34,230 bases of DNA from Silene noctiflora (lineage: Eukaryota > Streptophyta > Magnoliopsida > Caryophyllales > Caryophyllaceae). Shown one piece after another: positions 13,401 to 24,555 of this stretch; the first letter of the stretch is position 1; the number at the start of each line of letters is the position of its first letter. The notes beneath the pieces were generated by a model. That model did not search any database and had not been told where the DNA came from. It saw only the letters and a list, made by a program, of their open reading frames with translations. Location of the stretch: assembly GCA_009801015.1 (NCBI GenBank), contig VHZZ01002849.1:84287-118516 (forward strand). Reading direction: 5' to 3'. The position numbers were made by a program, and so were the translations under genes.

Positions 13401-14142
13401 TAAGGGGGGTGATACCCGGCTTTAATCGTTACAGAATATTTTATTGGCGAACATGAACCGTTCTAAGAAATTGTACGAATGTAAACCAGTGGGGGATTGG
13501 GTAAAACATCGAAATCATCCAAAGGAAACCCAGTTGATTCACAAAAGCAAGAGAGAACTAAATGGCAAACACCAACCTCCACAAACAACAATTTCCCTCT
13601 GTCCCGATCATTTGTTTACAGTTGCTTAAGGCACATAAACTAATGACCCAAGAGAGAAGCAATGCATTACAAGCAATGACCAAACTACTCATCAAAATCA
13701 TTCTCAAAACAGAAAGGTAAGCAAACAATAAGGCAAACAACATATAAGAGCTAAACAAATGATCGGAACGGAGCGAACCCAATTAGCATTAAAATTAACA
13801 AACAAAACCCATTGAAATTAAACCAAAAGGGTATTACAAAACCCAATCAAATCAATCAAACTAATTAAAAAACAAACCTGTAAGATCACCAGTGATGAGG
13901 ACAAGTGAAGGATTGATGAAAGAAAGAGTGGGACCCACAATGTTGATGAAATCGAGAGCTCTTTGAGGATGATGAACACTGAAATGGAGATCAGAGAGTT
14001 GCACTACCCAGATTACTGAATCTGGACCACCTTTTATTTGTATCACTCTACTTGAATTAGCATCTGTTGTAGTTGGTTGTGTAGTTTGAGCAAACACCAT
14101 TAAAATGGTGAGAAGAGATGCTGTAAATTTGATGTTTGCCAT
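7444..14142 (-). CDS. TMEM62-type membrane metallophosphoesterase (At3g03305-like), 4 exons
   Basis: Exons 14142-13878, 11850-11609, 9405-7897 and 7560-7444 give 2133 nt, 710 aa, all with GT-AG borders and matching phases. Calcineurin-like phosphoesterase metal-site motifs appear in order: DLH (51-53), GDLTDG (85-90), GNHD (131-134), GHFP (227-230) and GHLH (258-261). The C-terminal half has about five hydrophobic segments (about 485-506, 541-564, 599-621, 657-670, 689-704), the layout of animal TMEM62 and Arabidopsis At3g03305. I chose ATG 14142 because MANIKFTASLLTILMVFAQ is a good signal peptide; an upstream in-frame ATG at 14214 would put 24 polar residues in front. The last exon (ending ALYRTHRF) is supported by similarity to the conserved C-terminus of plant homologues; reading through its donor instead would give a spurious FFMEHI end. 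Substrate is unknown; a secretory-pathway membrane location is inferred. Confidence 0.9.
9545..9905 (+). mobile_element. Ty1/copia-type LTR fossil
   Basis: This AT-rich stretch resembles the 3' part of a plant copia LTR: a TATA-like segment, a 'GGCTTGTAACTTTATTATTC' type R/U5 start, and a run of CAATTC-like repeats before a primer-binding-site-like sequence near 9890. It is a partial, broken relic with no internal coding region recognised. Its age cannot be estimated without the second LTR. Confidence 0.5.
9924..11370. mobile_element. Long-TIR PIF/Harbinger-like non-autonomous element (1447 bp)
   Basis: It starts GGGTGTGTTTGGATTG and ends with the exact inverse CAATCCAAACACACCC. TTA stands directly outside both ends (9921-9923 and 11371-11373), the target duplication expected of PIF/Harbinger elements. 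Inverted similarity continues far inside: about 10150-10240 (CTTCTCAAAATACTC ... ACCAATATACCCAACTTTTA) mirrors about 11165-11260. No transposase is seen. The interior (about 10250-11100) is of unknown origin and includes one N at 10691. Confidence 0.8.
11851..13877 (-). other. Intron 1 of the metallophosphoesterase gene (2.03 kb)
   Basis: No conserved coding signal; a 128-codon open frame at 12718-13104 has no recognisable motif and is treated as chance. The intron holds a lone transposon-like end GGCCCCGTTCTTTTG after TTA near 12940, with no matching partner, and four degenerate repeat units at about 13150-13490. Confidence 0.7.
13150..13495. repeat. Degenerate tandem array, about 4 units
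   Basis: Four related segments of about 50 bp start near 13152, 13274, 13366 and 13450. Each follows the theme ACATGAAC ... AAGGAATT ... AAGGAAAA/ATGGAAA ... GGGG. Spacing falls from about 122 to 84 bp, so this is an old, irregular duplication inside an intron. Confidence 0.45.
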
Positions 14143-14631
14143 TTTTTGTCTTTCCCACGCATCAGCTTCCGTTTCTCTGTTAATCGCTTGTCCAACATTT
14201 GCTTCAACGAGCAATGGAGTAAACGTTGACCCAACTAAAAAAATCGACTGAAACTCGCTCGGAAATAAATTGGAAATAACCCGAACTTGAAAAACGACTC
14301 GAGGCGATAATAACTATCACATTGTTGGTCCATGACCAACCCGGAGGTAAATTTATAGAAAATATCTATTTAAAAGAAATAATAAAACTAGTCCTTTGTT
14401 ATGAGGGACAGTTATTCTAGTATCTGTTGTTAGTTACCATTTTAGTAAAATATAATACTTCAAATAAATGGTTTTTTTTTTGGGAGTTAAGATGATGTTG
14501 TGTTCGGTATTGTAGGAACTACTACATAATGGTTCTGGAGGGATTTTATGATAAGGGGATTTGTTGAGGGGTATTTGCATTGCTCTTGTTCGTTTTTTGG
14601 CGTGACTACTCGGTTGGTTAGTCTTTTGTGT

Positions 14632-14688
14632 GGTGGCATTGCTACGGTTGTTGGTGGCCCTGACGGCGGCAGCGTTCCTACCTCTACC
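14632..14688 (+). pseudogene. Inverted fragment of the BBM-like C-terminal coding sequence
   Basis: 57 bp match the last exon of the BBM-like gene (16158-16214, minus strand) at 54 of 57 positions, on the opposite strand. The frame is kept and encodes [19 protein letters not shown], against [19 protein letters not shown] in the gene; a stop follows three codons later. The matching sequence breaks off at both ends. It lies about 490 bp upstream of the phosphoesterase start. Its origin (local inverted duplication, transposon capture or a shared third source) cannot be told from here. Confidence 0.7.
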
Positions 14689-15090
14689 AAGATGTAAATC
14701 TGATGCAAGCCTTATTTATTGCTTTGTCTTTGACCTCTTTATTCTACTTCTTAGAGGAGCGTAACTACATAAGTGCATATTGTGTTCGTCGCTCATCAAC
14801 TCAGATGTCTCAATGGTGCTTGTGAGCTTTCATCATGTAGATGTTATCAATGAAGAATCTCGCGTCGAGTCTACCTTACTCCACCAAAATGTTGCAGAAT
14901 CTTAACGTTATTGTGTTATTAGGTAACGAAACTACAACTCGTATATATTTCATTCATTTCATAGATAGTGGAAATCTGGCTAACTGAATAAAGTGATGAG
15001 GGAGAATATGATGGTTATATTCGTTTGTTTGTTAAAAGAGTGAATTAGAGAAAATAAGAAAGAGGTTGTCTATAATGATAACGTTGTTCG

Positions 15091-15625
15091 TCCCCCTTAC
15101 TATTAAGAGAATAAAAATTCTTTTAGTTTTCCCTCCAAAAGGCATCTATCTAAATAAGGCAACAAGTAAAACTTTATTTCATTACATTATTATATTTTCA
15201 ATGAATATATTCTTATAATTAAACTCTAATCATTTAATTAAATTCATAATTATGATTTTTTCATTAAAATAAATTAAACTTGGTTTTAAACTATAAACTA
15301 TAAGTTGCTAATTTTTTGAATAATGCAATAATATATTACCGTAGATGTTGCTAATATAATTTTTTTAATAATGCAATAATATATTACTGTAGATAATAAT
15401 TTGACACATATTTAGTATTTATTATTAGTTTCGTGACAAAAAATTTAATTTAAAAAAAAAAATCACACCTTAACTTAATTCTCTTTGATTAGTTTTCCAT
15501 TTCAAATTTTTTGTTTCATATCAAAATACAAAAGAGAGAAATATTAAATATTTATGATCTGCAAATTTAATACACTAAAAAATAAAAACTCTATATACCG
15601 CGCAATGACGCGGGATCTGTATTAG
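15091..15625 (+). mobile_element. Non-autonomous Helitron-like element, copy 1
   Basis: The 5' end is TCCCCCTTACTATTAAGAG. The 3' end has the hairpin CCGCG-CAATGA-CGCGG (15598-15613) followed by ATCTGTATTAG and a T flank. The terminus is TTAG rather than the usual CTRR. It matches copy 2 at both ends and through the interior (TTTCGTGACAAAAAA, TCCCTCCAAAA). A small internal duplication (AATGCAATAATATATTAC) sits at 15300-15400. It lies between the BBM-like and phosphoesterase genes. Confidence 0.7.
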
Positions 15626-16139
15626 TTAAGCATTATAAAGATAGTTTAGAAGTGATGTCTAACTGGAAGAAAGACATGTGAGCCCTTGTCAACTTGGAAG
15701 AAAGGCTTTTGGCAAGTTTATGTTTTTCAACCAATGGTGAAAATAAAATCTCGTTCAAAAATGTATGTTTATATCTGGTTGGGTTATTTCTCAAATCAAA
15801 ATATATTTACAGAAAAGAAGATCGATTCTTTGTATCATCATCATACTATTCATGCTAATGAAAAAGTTATTCAAAATTACAAAACACGGTGTACTTAAAA
15901 GCTTGAGAAATAAATAAAAACTTTCCGAGGATCTGATTAACCCAAAGTTCCCAAAATCATAGCAAACATGAGATAGATCCATCTTCTCAACATTTGCTAT
16001 TATCGAACTCCGGGCTAGATCCCTGTGCATTTTCCCTAACATATAACTCTAATTAAAAAAATATATAAAAACAAAAGCTATAACAACCAACCTTCAGTCA
16101 AGACCCTACACCCTAATCTTTAAACATTCGATACAATTT

Positions 16140-19100
16140 TTAAGTGTCATTCCAGACGGTAAAGGTAGGAACGCCTCCGCCGTCAGGGCCACCAACAACC
16201 GTAGCAATGCCACCGCCTCTCGTCGCCGGGATAGCCGTTGGGACCCAATTGGTACAAGCTGACCCTTGATCATAAGTGCCTACTGTCCCTCTAACACTCC
16301 CATTATTATTCCCTTGTTGTCCAAGGTTATAATAGTAATTTTCATACCCATTCACATTCCCATTCCCATTCCCATTCTCATCATTGGCAACAACTGTTGG
16401 CCCATAAGGCCCACCAGTCCCACTCCCATACATCAAATTATGCATTTGAAAGAAATCAAGTGTCCCATTATTCAATTGGGCTTGATGGGTCGGATCTTGG
16501 TAATGGGTCGACCCGCTCGTGTCCTGTTCTTGCTTACACCATGTATTCCCTCCATATGGATAGTTCATTGTAAAATGTTGGGCTTGTTGGGCTTGTTGAG
16601 CTTGTTGAGCCTGTTGGGCCGAGTGGAATGCAATACTGGGCCAAGATTGGTAATTGGGTAGCCCATTAGTTTGATCCAATGTTAGCAGAGAATTATTGTT
16701 GGACTCATTTTGGGCCGCTATCGTTGCGGCCCGGATGATGTGGGCATTGTCAAGGGTGCTGTTTAATTGTTCTGCTTCTTTCAGTCTCTTGGCTGCCCCT
16801 CCAATGGGAAGATTTGTGCTTTCTAGAATAGCTTTGACATCATACCTGTAGTGACGGAGTCAGGATTAGAAGTTAGAGTAGCTAAATATCGATTGAAATT
16901 TCAAGGATGAATTAGTAAGAAAATAGAAAATTCTAAGTGATGTGTACCTGTTTATCTCAAAGTTCGTCACTGCATTTAGCCCTCTAAATTTTATTGCTGC
17001 TATGTCGTATGCCTCGGCGGCTTCTTCTTGTGTGCCTATTTACCAATACATTGTCGCTTAGTTTTATATACGAGGAAATATTGAATCCAAGACGGATATA
17101 TGCGTTTTAAACAACAATTTGTAGTTTAAGAATGTGCATGTTTTACTTACTAAAAGTGCCCAAATAGAGGTCTTTGTTGCCTGCAACTCTGCCAATCCTA
17201 GCTTGCCAACGACCATGCTGATGATGCCTATTTAAATTAATTATTTTTAGTAAATTTATGGATAATTAACTAATATTATATTACTAAAAACAGAATTTCA
17301 TATTTAATAATCTTACTTTAATTATTATTAAACATGAAATTAAGCAAAATGTACGTGTTTGGTGGTAGAAAGTGGGGAAAAGAAGCTACAAAATTCCTGC
17401 AATAGTTGCAGGCACAGCTAACATGGGCACATGACACTGTACCTTTTAATTTGGTCTTCTTTGACAGTCAAACACATTACATATAATTATATAACTAATT
17501 AACTAATTATTTTAACAAATAATTATATTGGTTTAATATAAAGTTTTGCATGTGACAAAGTGAATTAATTATGTCCTATGCACACGCATTGTTGTAATCT
17601 TGTGTAGAGTAATTTAAAATCAAAAAACATTATTAAATTTGTTTTTAAAATATATAAATAGATGAAAATAGCAAGATGTATAGATTCGGTATAATATTGG
17701 CATATATTAGAAAAATCGTATAAAAAATTACTCCGTATTAATTAAGAAGATTTGGATGGTGGTATAACATTCTCTTATACAATTAATACTTTATATCTAA
17801 GTAAAGATTGCATTTTTCAGGATCTGGTCAAAATTCCATTAAATTCATCTTATACAATCATCATATTGATACTTTTAATTTAGATCACGAATGATCTATT
17901 GAAAAATTTCTATAAAAGTCTAAGATTTAATAAGGAATAATTACTGTTTGTTGTTAAAATTTGATCTATCCGCAAGTAAGGTAACAAAATCAAAAGCTGA
18001 TATGAAAGAAAATGAAATTGCCCTATCTGAAATTGTTGAGTTTTGGTATCATCATTTCACATGTTTTCCGTAAATATGGAAGTAAGTAAGTACCTTGTTA
18101 CTCCTCGATAAATGGATGCTCCACGGGAAAAGCCACTGCTTTTCCTGCATTAAAATATGTGTTAGTATATACTCTATATTGGGTACATCAAGCATTAAAA
18201 TTATAGAATAGGATTTTATTTATTAATATAAATTGATCATTTTGTTGATCAAATATTCATTTATTAATATCAACAAATATGAGTACAATTATAGAGGGAT
18301 CGTTTCATGCCAATCGTCTGATCTCTGGTAAAGCACTTCATGCAAAGATTGGGTAAAACGAAGCAACCAACAAGTTTCGTGATCCATATTAGTAAAAAAA
18401 AGTTAACATATTTTGTAAATATCCGTGTAGTCACCTTAAATAAGAATTTGTGATATCTATATATTTGACATTCTCAAAAATAAAAACAAAAACATATAAA
18501 CTCATTCCTTAATTAATATCTTTCAAAATACAAAAGTAAAATGACTACGTATATTTTATGATATAAGTTTCTTATATGTATGATATTATGTTTTTACTAG
18601 ATTAAGAATCAAATAGAGGCACCTTAAAACAAAAATTCATGTAATGCACAAAGTAATGGTAGTAAATAAATTAAACTATTTTAGGTAAAATTAATTACCT
18701 TCTAAGGGAGGCTACATATTCTTGACGAGTCATATTCTTCATGTCCTCAATTTCCTTCTCATACTCACTAATCTAAAAATCCCAACAAAAAAAAAGTTAA
18801 TAAAACATTATACAATTGTATTAAGTTTAAAATAATGTCACTATTAATACAAGCTAAGAGATGAGACAAAATAAATAATAATGATGCACTTATCATTCAA
18901 ACATGCTTCCACAAGGAATTAAAAGAACAAATTTCCAACCTTTAAAAAAGCTGGTAAATCAGCAATGTCAGTTTATAGATTATATATCAGATGTAGATGT
19001 AGTTACATCTGATTATGTAATTTACGAGTTTTATAAAAAAGATTATGCATTTTATTTTAAAAATTGAGTAATAACCATATTACTGTAAATGTATAGCAAA

Positions 19101-20570
19101 AATTGAAAAAGCTCGTTTTAAATAAATTCTTATTGAAAATAAATGAGATATGATCTTTATATTAAATAAACTTACAGGGAAATTAGTGGTGGTAGTGGTA
19201 CCCCAATATTTTAAGGCAGCCAAATCATAAGCTCTAGCCGCTTTTTCTTCTTTATCATAACCTCCTGAAATTATATACAAAAAAAATGAGGGAATAATAT
19301 CAGCAATTAATTTTTGTTTATATTAGATTCTATTGATCTTATTTTATATAGAATCTAAGTACCATAATTAACAATTAAAAGGGCTTAAAAAGGAACTTTT
19401 TGTTCTCCACTAAATCAACTTACCCAAATAAACTGCAAGTAATCCAGCAACAATCCCAGATGATAATCAACATCAATTGCATGATAATAAGACAACAGAA
19501 AAGAAATAAATTAGTTTCTAACAAATAATTCGGGGTTTCTAACAAATAATTCGGGTTTTTTAACGTTTGTCCTAATGACACATATTAAGAAGTTAAATAA
19601 AGAAATAATTTTTTTTTATTTAGCATCTTAATGTGTGCTCTTAGGCAAATAGTCTACCCCGTATAATTTAATTATTATAGCATACAAAATCGATTATTGT
19701 TGATAAAAATATCGTCACTAAGTAGGAGTACAAAATAATTACCTTGTCTGCCTTTTCGAGTTTGCCCTTCTCTCCTACAACTATTATCCCATAGATGAGC
19801 TTCATATCTCCCGGTCCATCTATGCCTGAAAACACACATACATTTTATTAGCAAACGAAAAGATATCTATAATATTGTAGTAGAATAAACTGGTCACAAA
19901 TTAGAAAAATCGATATATTATACTCCGTATTAAAAAAACTAAAAGAACTACGGAGTATTTGATAACCAAAAAATGACCCAGAAACAAGAATGGTGATTTC
20001 AGGCAAGTTCATTGAATAGTCCAACAAACCACATATAAAGTTCTTAATAATATAGTCCAAACTGAAATGTCATAGAAATTTGAAATAATACAATTATCGA
20101 GTGCATTGGACAGTACAATAAACCAAATAATTCAAAGTTCAAGAAAACAAACTTAAAATTAGTACTATTATATTATATATAATCACATAATTAAGATTAA
20201 TACCATTATATTAAGCAATTTGTTTTCGTACTTTATAAGATTACTAAGCAATATTAATATTAAAAAAACACTTAGTATTGCTAATAATCATTGTAAGTTA
20301 CACCAAAGGGATGATATGCAGTTATGCACCAATGCACCATACCTCCATCTCGATAAAAAAGGGTTGGTTTAGATAATTTTACACTCTCGTTGTCTCATTT
20401 ACAATGGTTATAAACAAGATTTTACGTAAAATAAAATTAAAGAAACAAGTATATAATGTACCTTGTAACACCACGATAGATTGAAGTACGTTGTCCAAAA
20501 GTTTCAATAGATTTCCTAGGGACAGCTTCAAGTGCACCACTTTGAACATCAACGATGTTATTATTATTAG

Positions 20571-20617
<47 letters not shown>

Positions 20618-21813
20618 GAAACACTATCACTTTGTTGTTTACTACTACTATTTTCAGACAAACTGCTCTCAACATCTCCACCACTATCACCACCACCACA
20701 ACCGCCACCTGTTGCCAACAATGGCAATGCGGCGACACCTGAGTGGAGTCCAGTCCCCATTGAAAGCGATAGGGATTGGGCTCCCGTGCCGCCGGCATTT
20801 CCACTACCATTATTGATGTTATTCTTGCTCATCATCACCACTTCTTGTTGACTTGGGTGGTTTGATCTTAACCATGACTTGATCATAGAAACATTAAGTC
20901 CATTATTATTTGTAGTACTATTATTTTCATTATTATTATGATTATTATAATTAATATTATTATTAGGGTTATTAGGGTTTGTCATTGTGTTGATATCAAA
21001 CATGTAATTTCCATTGTTTTGATGATTATTATTATCTCTAAAAGAGTGACTATTTCCTAGGAAATTCTCTAACTTTGGCTGCTCATCTTCTTGGTTTCCC
21101 ATTAACATGCTCATCTCTGAGCATCCCTTCATATTATTCCAATCTGCATATATTCACACACAACAAAACTTCCTTAATTAGTTAAAAGTATCCGATAAGT
21201 CTTGCTTACAACCGTTTACAACGAAGGTGTGGAAAACATCATTACCCACAAACGGTGTTGGTTTGAATTAAATTATATCCCGTCCGTTGTAAATTATTGT
21301 TGTTTACGTTGTAAACGTGAATTTGTGAAATCCTAATTAACCATATCACACTAATTTTTTTTTTTACAAAATATAATTATTCATTTTTTGTGGATAATTA
21401 GGGTTTTCATAGTGTCGTTAACAATTAGAAAAATAAAATAATAATAATAATAATATATTAATAATTAGATTAATCATGGTTTAAGTCACTAGTAGTTTAT
21501 TAAGTTGGGTAGATAGACTTTCCTATACTTTATTTTGAAGAAATGGTAAGTAGGGTTTATCATTATATATTACATATTTATGAAATGATATTATTAAAAA
21601 AAAAAATACAAAATAAATAGAATAATAATTACCTTGAGATTGATTATCACTTGATCTATGGAAAGCTTCAAGGATGTCAAAGGAAGAAGGAGCCGTTGAG
21701 TCAGAGCCAAGATCATAACATTCTCCGGTACCGGAAAGTCCTCCATGATTAGAACCTTGAGAAGGGATTTCTTGGGGTGAAAGTGAAAACCCTAACCAAT
21801 TCATTGATGCCAT
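16140..21813 (-). CDS. BBM: BABY BOOM-like AINTEGUMENTA-type double-AP2 transcription factor, 10 exons
   Basis: Exons: 21813-21633, 21143-20462, 19825-19743, 19432-19424, 19264-19176, 18772-18699, 18144-18094, 17227-17151, 17035-16948, 16845-16140; 2040 nt, 679 aa, all phases consistent. N-terminal euANT motifs are WLGFSLS (6-12) and PKLENFLG. The BBM-type MIKSWLR motif and the pre-AP2 block [13 protein letters not shown] follow. AP2 repeat 1 spans about 282-348 ([19 protein letters not shown], then [17 protein letters not shown]), the linker 349-383, and AP2 repeat 2 about 384-441 ([19 protein letters not shown]). The C-terminus ends PTFTVWNDT, close to Brassica BBM (PTFTVWND). The protein should be a nuclear DNA-binding activator; BBM/PLT proteins drive embryo and root-meristem identity. 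MIKSWLR and the tail favour BBM over PLT2 or ANT, but other AIL members remain possible. Low-complexity tracts are Asn-rich stretches, a 13-Asn run and an AQQ repeat. Confidence 0.93.
19424..19432 (-). other. BBM: 9-nt micro-exon (exon 4) of the BBM-like gene
   Basis: Read on the minus strand, TTGCAG|TTTATTTGG|GTAAGT. With one base from exon 3 and two from exon 5 it encodes VYLG in AP2 repeat 1. A 9-nt exon at this place is a known feature of the AP2/ANT family. Skipping it keeps frame but removes three residues of the conserved YLG beta-strand. Confidence 0.93.
19921..19958. mobile_element. Miniature Stowaway-like inverted repeat (about 38 bp)
   Basis: TACTCCGTAT and, about 20 bp later, its near-exact inverse CTACGGAGTAT face each other around an A-rich spacer, with TA bases at both outer edges. 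It lies in intron 2 of the BBM-like gene. It looks like the two ends of a TA-target MITE with almost no interior. Confidence 0.55.
20578..20616. repeat. Coding (ATT/AAT)13 microsatellite
   Basis: Thirteen perfect ATT units on the plus strand are read as 13 consecutive Asn codons in exon 2 of the BBM-like gene. An adjacent interrupted Asn stretch follows. The tract is likely length-polymorphic between accessions without breaking frame. Confidence 0.95.
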
Positions 21814-22350
21814 TTTATATGATGCAAAATAATAAGCAAAAAAAATAAAAATGAAAAATGAAAAAAAAATGTTTGATGAGGGTTTCTAATTATTTGAATG
21901 ATTAATACTATTTGTCTGAAGAAAAATTAGGGTTAAAAATAAGGATAAAGGGTAAAATAGTTTATGCATGAAATAGTGAAGATTTAGAGATGAATAAGAA
22001 GAAGAAGAAGAAAAGTTGAGTTAATAATAATGGAGAGGAAGAAGAAAGTATCATTTTGAGGAAGAAAATGTATAAAAATTGAAGAGGTAAATTGTGAGGA
22101 AAAGAATGGTAGGAACGGTCAAAACTATGTAGACAATTTTGTTTCTTCCAAAGCATTTCTAACATTAAATTAATACAATCTCCTCTATCTTTATCATAAA
22201 ATAAAATACAATAATACAAGTATATTATACGAGAAATATCTTATGAAAAAGATGTATGTGGAAACCGTACAAGTGAAGGGTATTAGCCTAATGCAGAAGT
22301 TGAATAATTAATTAATGGTCTTCCAAGTTGCCCTCTAGTCAGTAGTGATA

Positions 22351-22715
22351 GAGAAAAAGGAACGTACATCGGATGTACTACCTCATACTTTATTTGTTTT
22401 TGAGTATATATGTATTTTTTTGAGCTTATTAACTCAAACTTTATTTGTTTTTGAGCATATGTGTATTTTTTTGAGCTTATAAAAGTTTATATGTTAAATT
22501 TTAATTTTTTTCTTGTCAAAACTCAAATTTAAGTAAGTTTATATGTAATGTTTTTTAGTTTTATTGTAATTTTTTGAGCTAATTGTCTAAGTAAATGAAC
22601 CCAGAAACTTTATAGTAAAACTCATAATTTTTAAAACAAAACTCAAAAACTTTATTATAATGCTCAAAAACTATTAAATTGGTGATAGTACATCGGATGT
22701 ATAATCCACTTACTG
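22351..22715. mobile_element. TIR element with 10-bp target duplication, family G copy 1
   Basis: The direct repeat AGTAGTGATA flanks it (22341-22350 and 22716-22725). Subterminal inverted sequences GGAACGTACATCGGATGTACT and GGATTATACATCCGATGTACT (read inward) face each other. The interior has many TTGAG(C) words and a local duplication at about 22390-22480. The target duplication size suggests a Mutator-like MITE. Confidence 0.6.
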
Positions 22716-22752
22716 AGTAGTGATACTATTAATCTTTATTTGTAAGACGGTA

Positions 22753-22841
22753 TTTTCTCTGTCTCATTTATTTATTTATATTTGATTAAAAAGTATTTTA
22801 TAAATAATAGAATAGGTAAATAAATAATTTAGACCGGGGAG
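22753..22841. mobile_element. Degenerate Stowaway-like MITE
   Basis: TA flanks both ends (22751-22752, 22842-22843). The left arm TTTTCTCTGTCTCATTTATT and the inverse of the right arm (CTCCCCGGTCTAAATTATTT) pair imperfectly over about 28 bp. The divergence suggests an old copy. Confidence 0.6.
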
Positions 22842-24159
22842 TATAATATAAGTACTTTTGCAAGAAGAATATACTTATTTTTGAAAAGTAATTATTTAAA
22901 TAAATATTTGTCTTATACATAGCAAGTATTTGTGTAAGATTGCTTACAGAAGTTGCGGATATATGTTAGTGATGATATTTGTAGTGTGATCGATGATGGT
23001 TACTTGGTTAGAGTAGCACCACACCAAGATGACTATGGAGTACTTGATACAAGTTCGTTTGAGTAGTCAATCAAAATCATCAATATTATTGAATATTGTC
23101 AATAACCCTAAAATGAACATAATTTACTTCGTTGTCCTTTAAATGTGTTTTAGTTTGAAAATGATAACGATTTCAATTATGTAAGCCCGTTAATATTTGT
23201 TATGTCTTGTATTGGGCTTGAAGTCATTCCAAACCCTAAATGACTTATGTATAATTGTATAAACATGATATTGAGATGAATAAGAATGACGAATATTATT
23301 CTCGTGCTAATACATAACTCTTAGTAGTATATCTACCTGTAAATAATCGGTTTGAATCGATCATTTTCATTTAAGTATTCGCTAAAAGTAACAAGATTAG
23401 TAAGTTAATAGCATATTAATCTAACTAATAATAAATTAATTGTACTCCTATTATATTTGAGAAGATTTGTAAAAAAGGAAAGCAAATGAACAAGAATTGT
23501 TACTCAAGCTAGACACAAAATGGGATCAAATGAATCCGAATTAATAAAGGAAAGGCAAATGATGTTTAAGTACCATGTTGGTACAGGGAAGCACAATCAA
23601 GACTTTCTGTCCCCTCAGAAAGATAATAACTCAAGTAATTAATATTTGATGAAAAATTAAAGGTTTAGAAGATTGAAGTACTATATATGAGTACTAATTA
23701 AATAAATTTAATTTAATATTATTGTATTATTGTGCTAACACAGTACTATCCGTGACCAAGTGTAGAGTAATTAACCCTAGAAAATTTGATAAAAATAGTT
23801 ATAAGTGTGATTCAAATGGTTGGATTTGTGCTTCGAAATTTGTTAATCGGCGTTTTGAACGAATTACGATGGGGTCTTGCTGACCGGTATCTGATATCTA
23901 TTTCGACAAGGATTTTTTGTTTTGGGTTATATAAGTGCATTTGATCAAATGAGTCTTAGAGAGTACTATATATAAACTCTTTAAACAGTTACGGTTATGC
24001 ATACAATAACTTTATGAATTTTCCCGCTAGAGCGGAGTTTAATGATTAAAACTTGGGTGAAACTCTCAAGGGTCTCAGATTCAAGGCTCACCAAGAGCAA
24101 TATTGTGGGGGTAAAATGGCCTTAGGCTCTGCCTTAGCTTCTAAATTTTGAGTCTGTCA

Positions 24160-24286
24160 CCCCCTAAAAAGTGTGATTGAGCTAGTGTACATAGTTTGCA
24201 GGCTATCACTTATATGTCGGGGGTTTTACCCAGTGCACATCAAAGTTAGCGGTTATGGATTCCCTCGTCATCAAAAAAAAAAAAAA
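24160..24286 (+). mobile_element. Possible SINE/LINE 3' end with A-tail
   Basis: GGTTTTACCCAGTGCACATC, AGCGGTTATGGATTCC, then CTCGTCATC and 14 A bases (24273-24286). This arrangement resembles the 3' ends of common plant retroposons. The 5' border and a target duplication were not found. Confidence 0.4.
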
Positions 24287-24555
24287 CTTTCTGAATTTGA
24301 ATATGTGGAATCTATGAACACTGCCTCAATTCCAATAAAACTCTCATCCCTTCTATCGTGTGAGCATAGCTAACACACTGTTAATAAACCACGTAAATAT
24401 ATGTGTTACTTTCTATATCATTTCTGTTATAGCACAAATACATTGCCTATCTTTATTGTATATATACAATGACACTTTATTTTCAACAAAAAATTTATTT
24501 CTGTTCAAAAATGGACAAGCTGAACATATCTCGTGCCAATTCTTAACTAAGTAAT

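Larger units (their letters stand above)
14215..16139. other. Intergenic region between the phosphoesterase and BBM-like genes
   Basis: Besides the BBM fragment (14632-14688) and Helitron copy 1 (15091-15625), it should hold the phosphoesterase promoter (from 14215) and the 3' UTR of the BBM-like gene (below 16139). No other gene is supported. Confidence 0.65.
21814..24540. other. Upstream region of the BBM-like gene
   Basis: 5' UTR and promoter of the BBM-like gene probably occupy about 21814-22300. Beyond are a TIR element (22351-22715), a degenerate Stowaway MITE (22753-22841) and a retroposon-like tail (about 24160-24286). No further gene is recognised; open frames are short and without motifs. 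Confidence 0.6.

Noticed and set aside
14143-14214. Upstream ATG of the phosphoesterase gene
   Set aside because: It would place 24 polar residues ahead of a clear signal peptide; the internal ATG at 14142 is favoured.
16266-16661. 131-codon plus-strand open frame
   Set aside because: It is antisense to the last exon of the BBM-like gene; its Ile/Pro runs are the mirror of Asn/Gly-rich coding sequence.
20379-20851. Several overlapping frames with long Ile or Leu runs
   Set aside because: They are other-frame readings of the (ATT)13 tract in exon 2 of the BBM-like gene.
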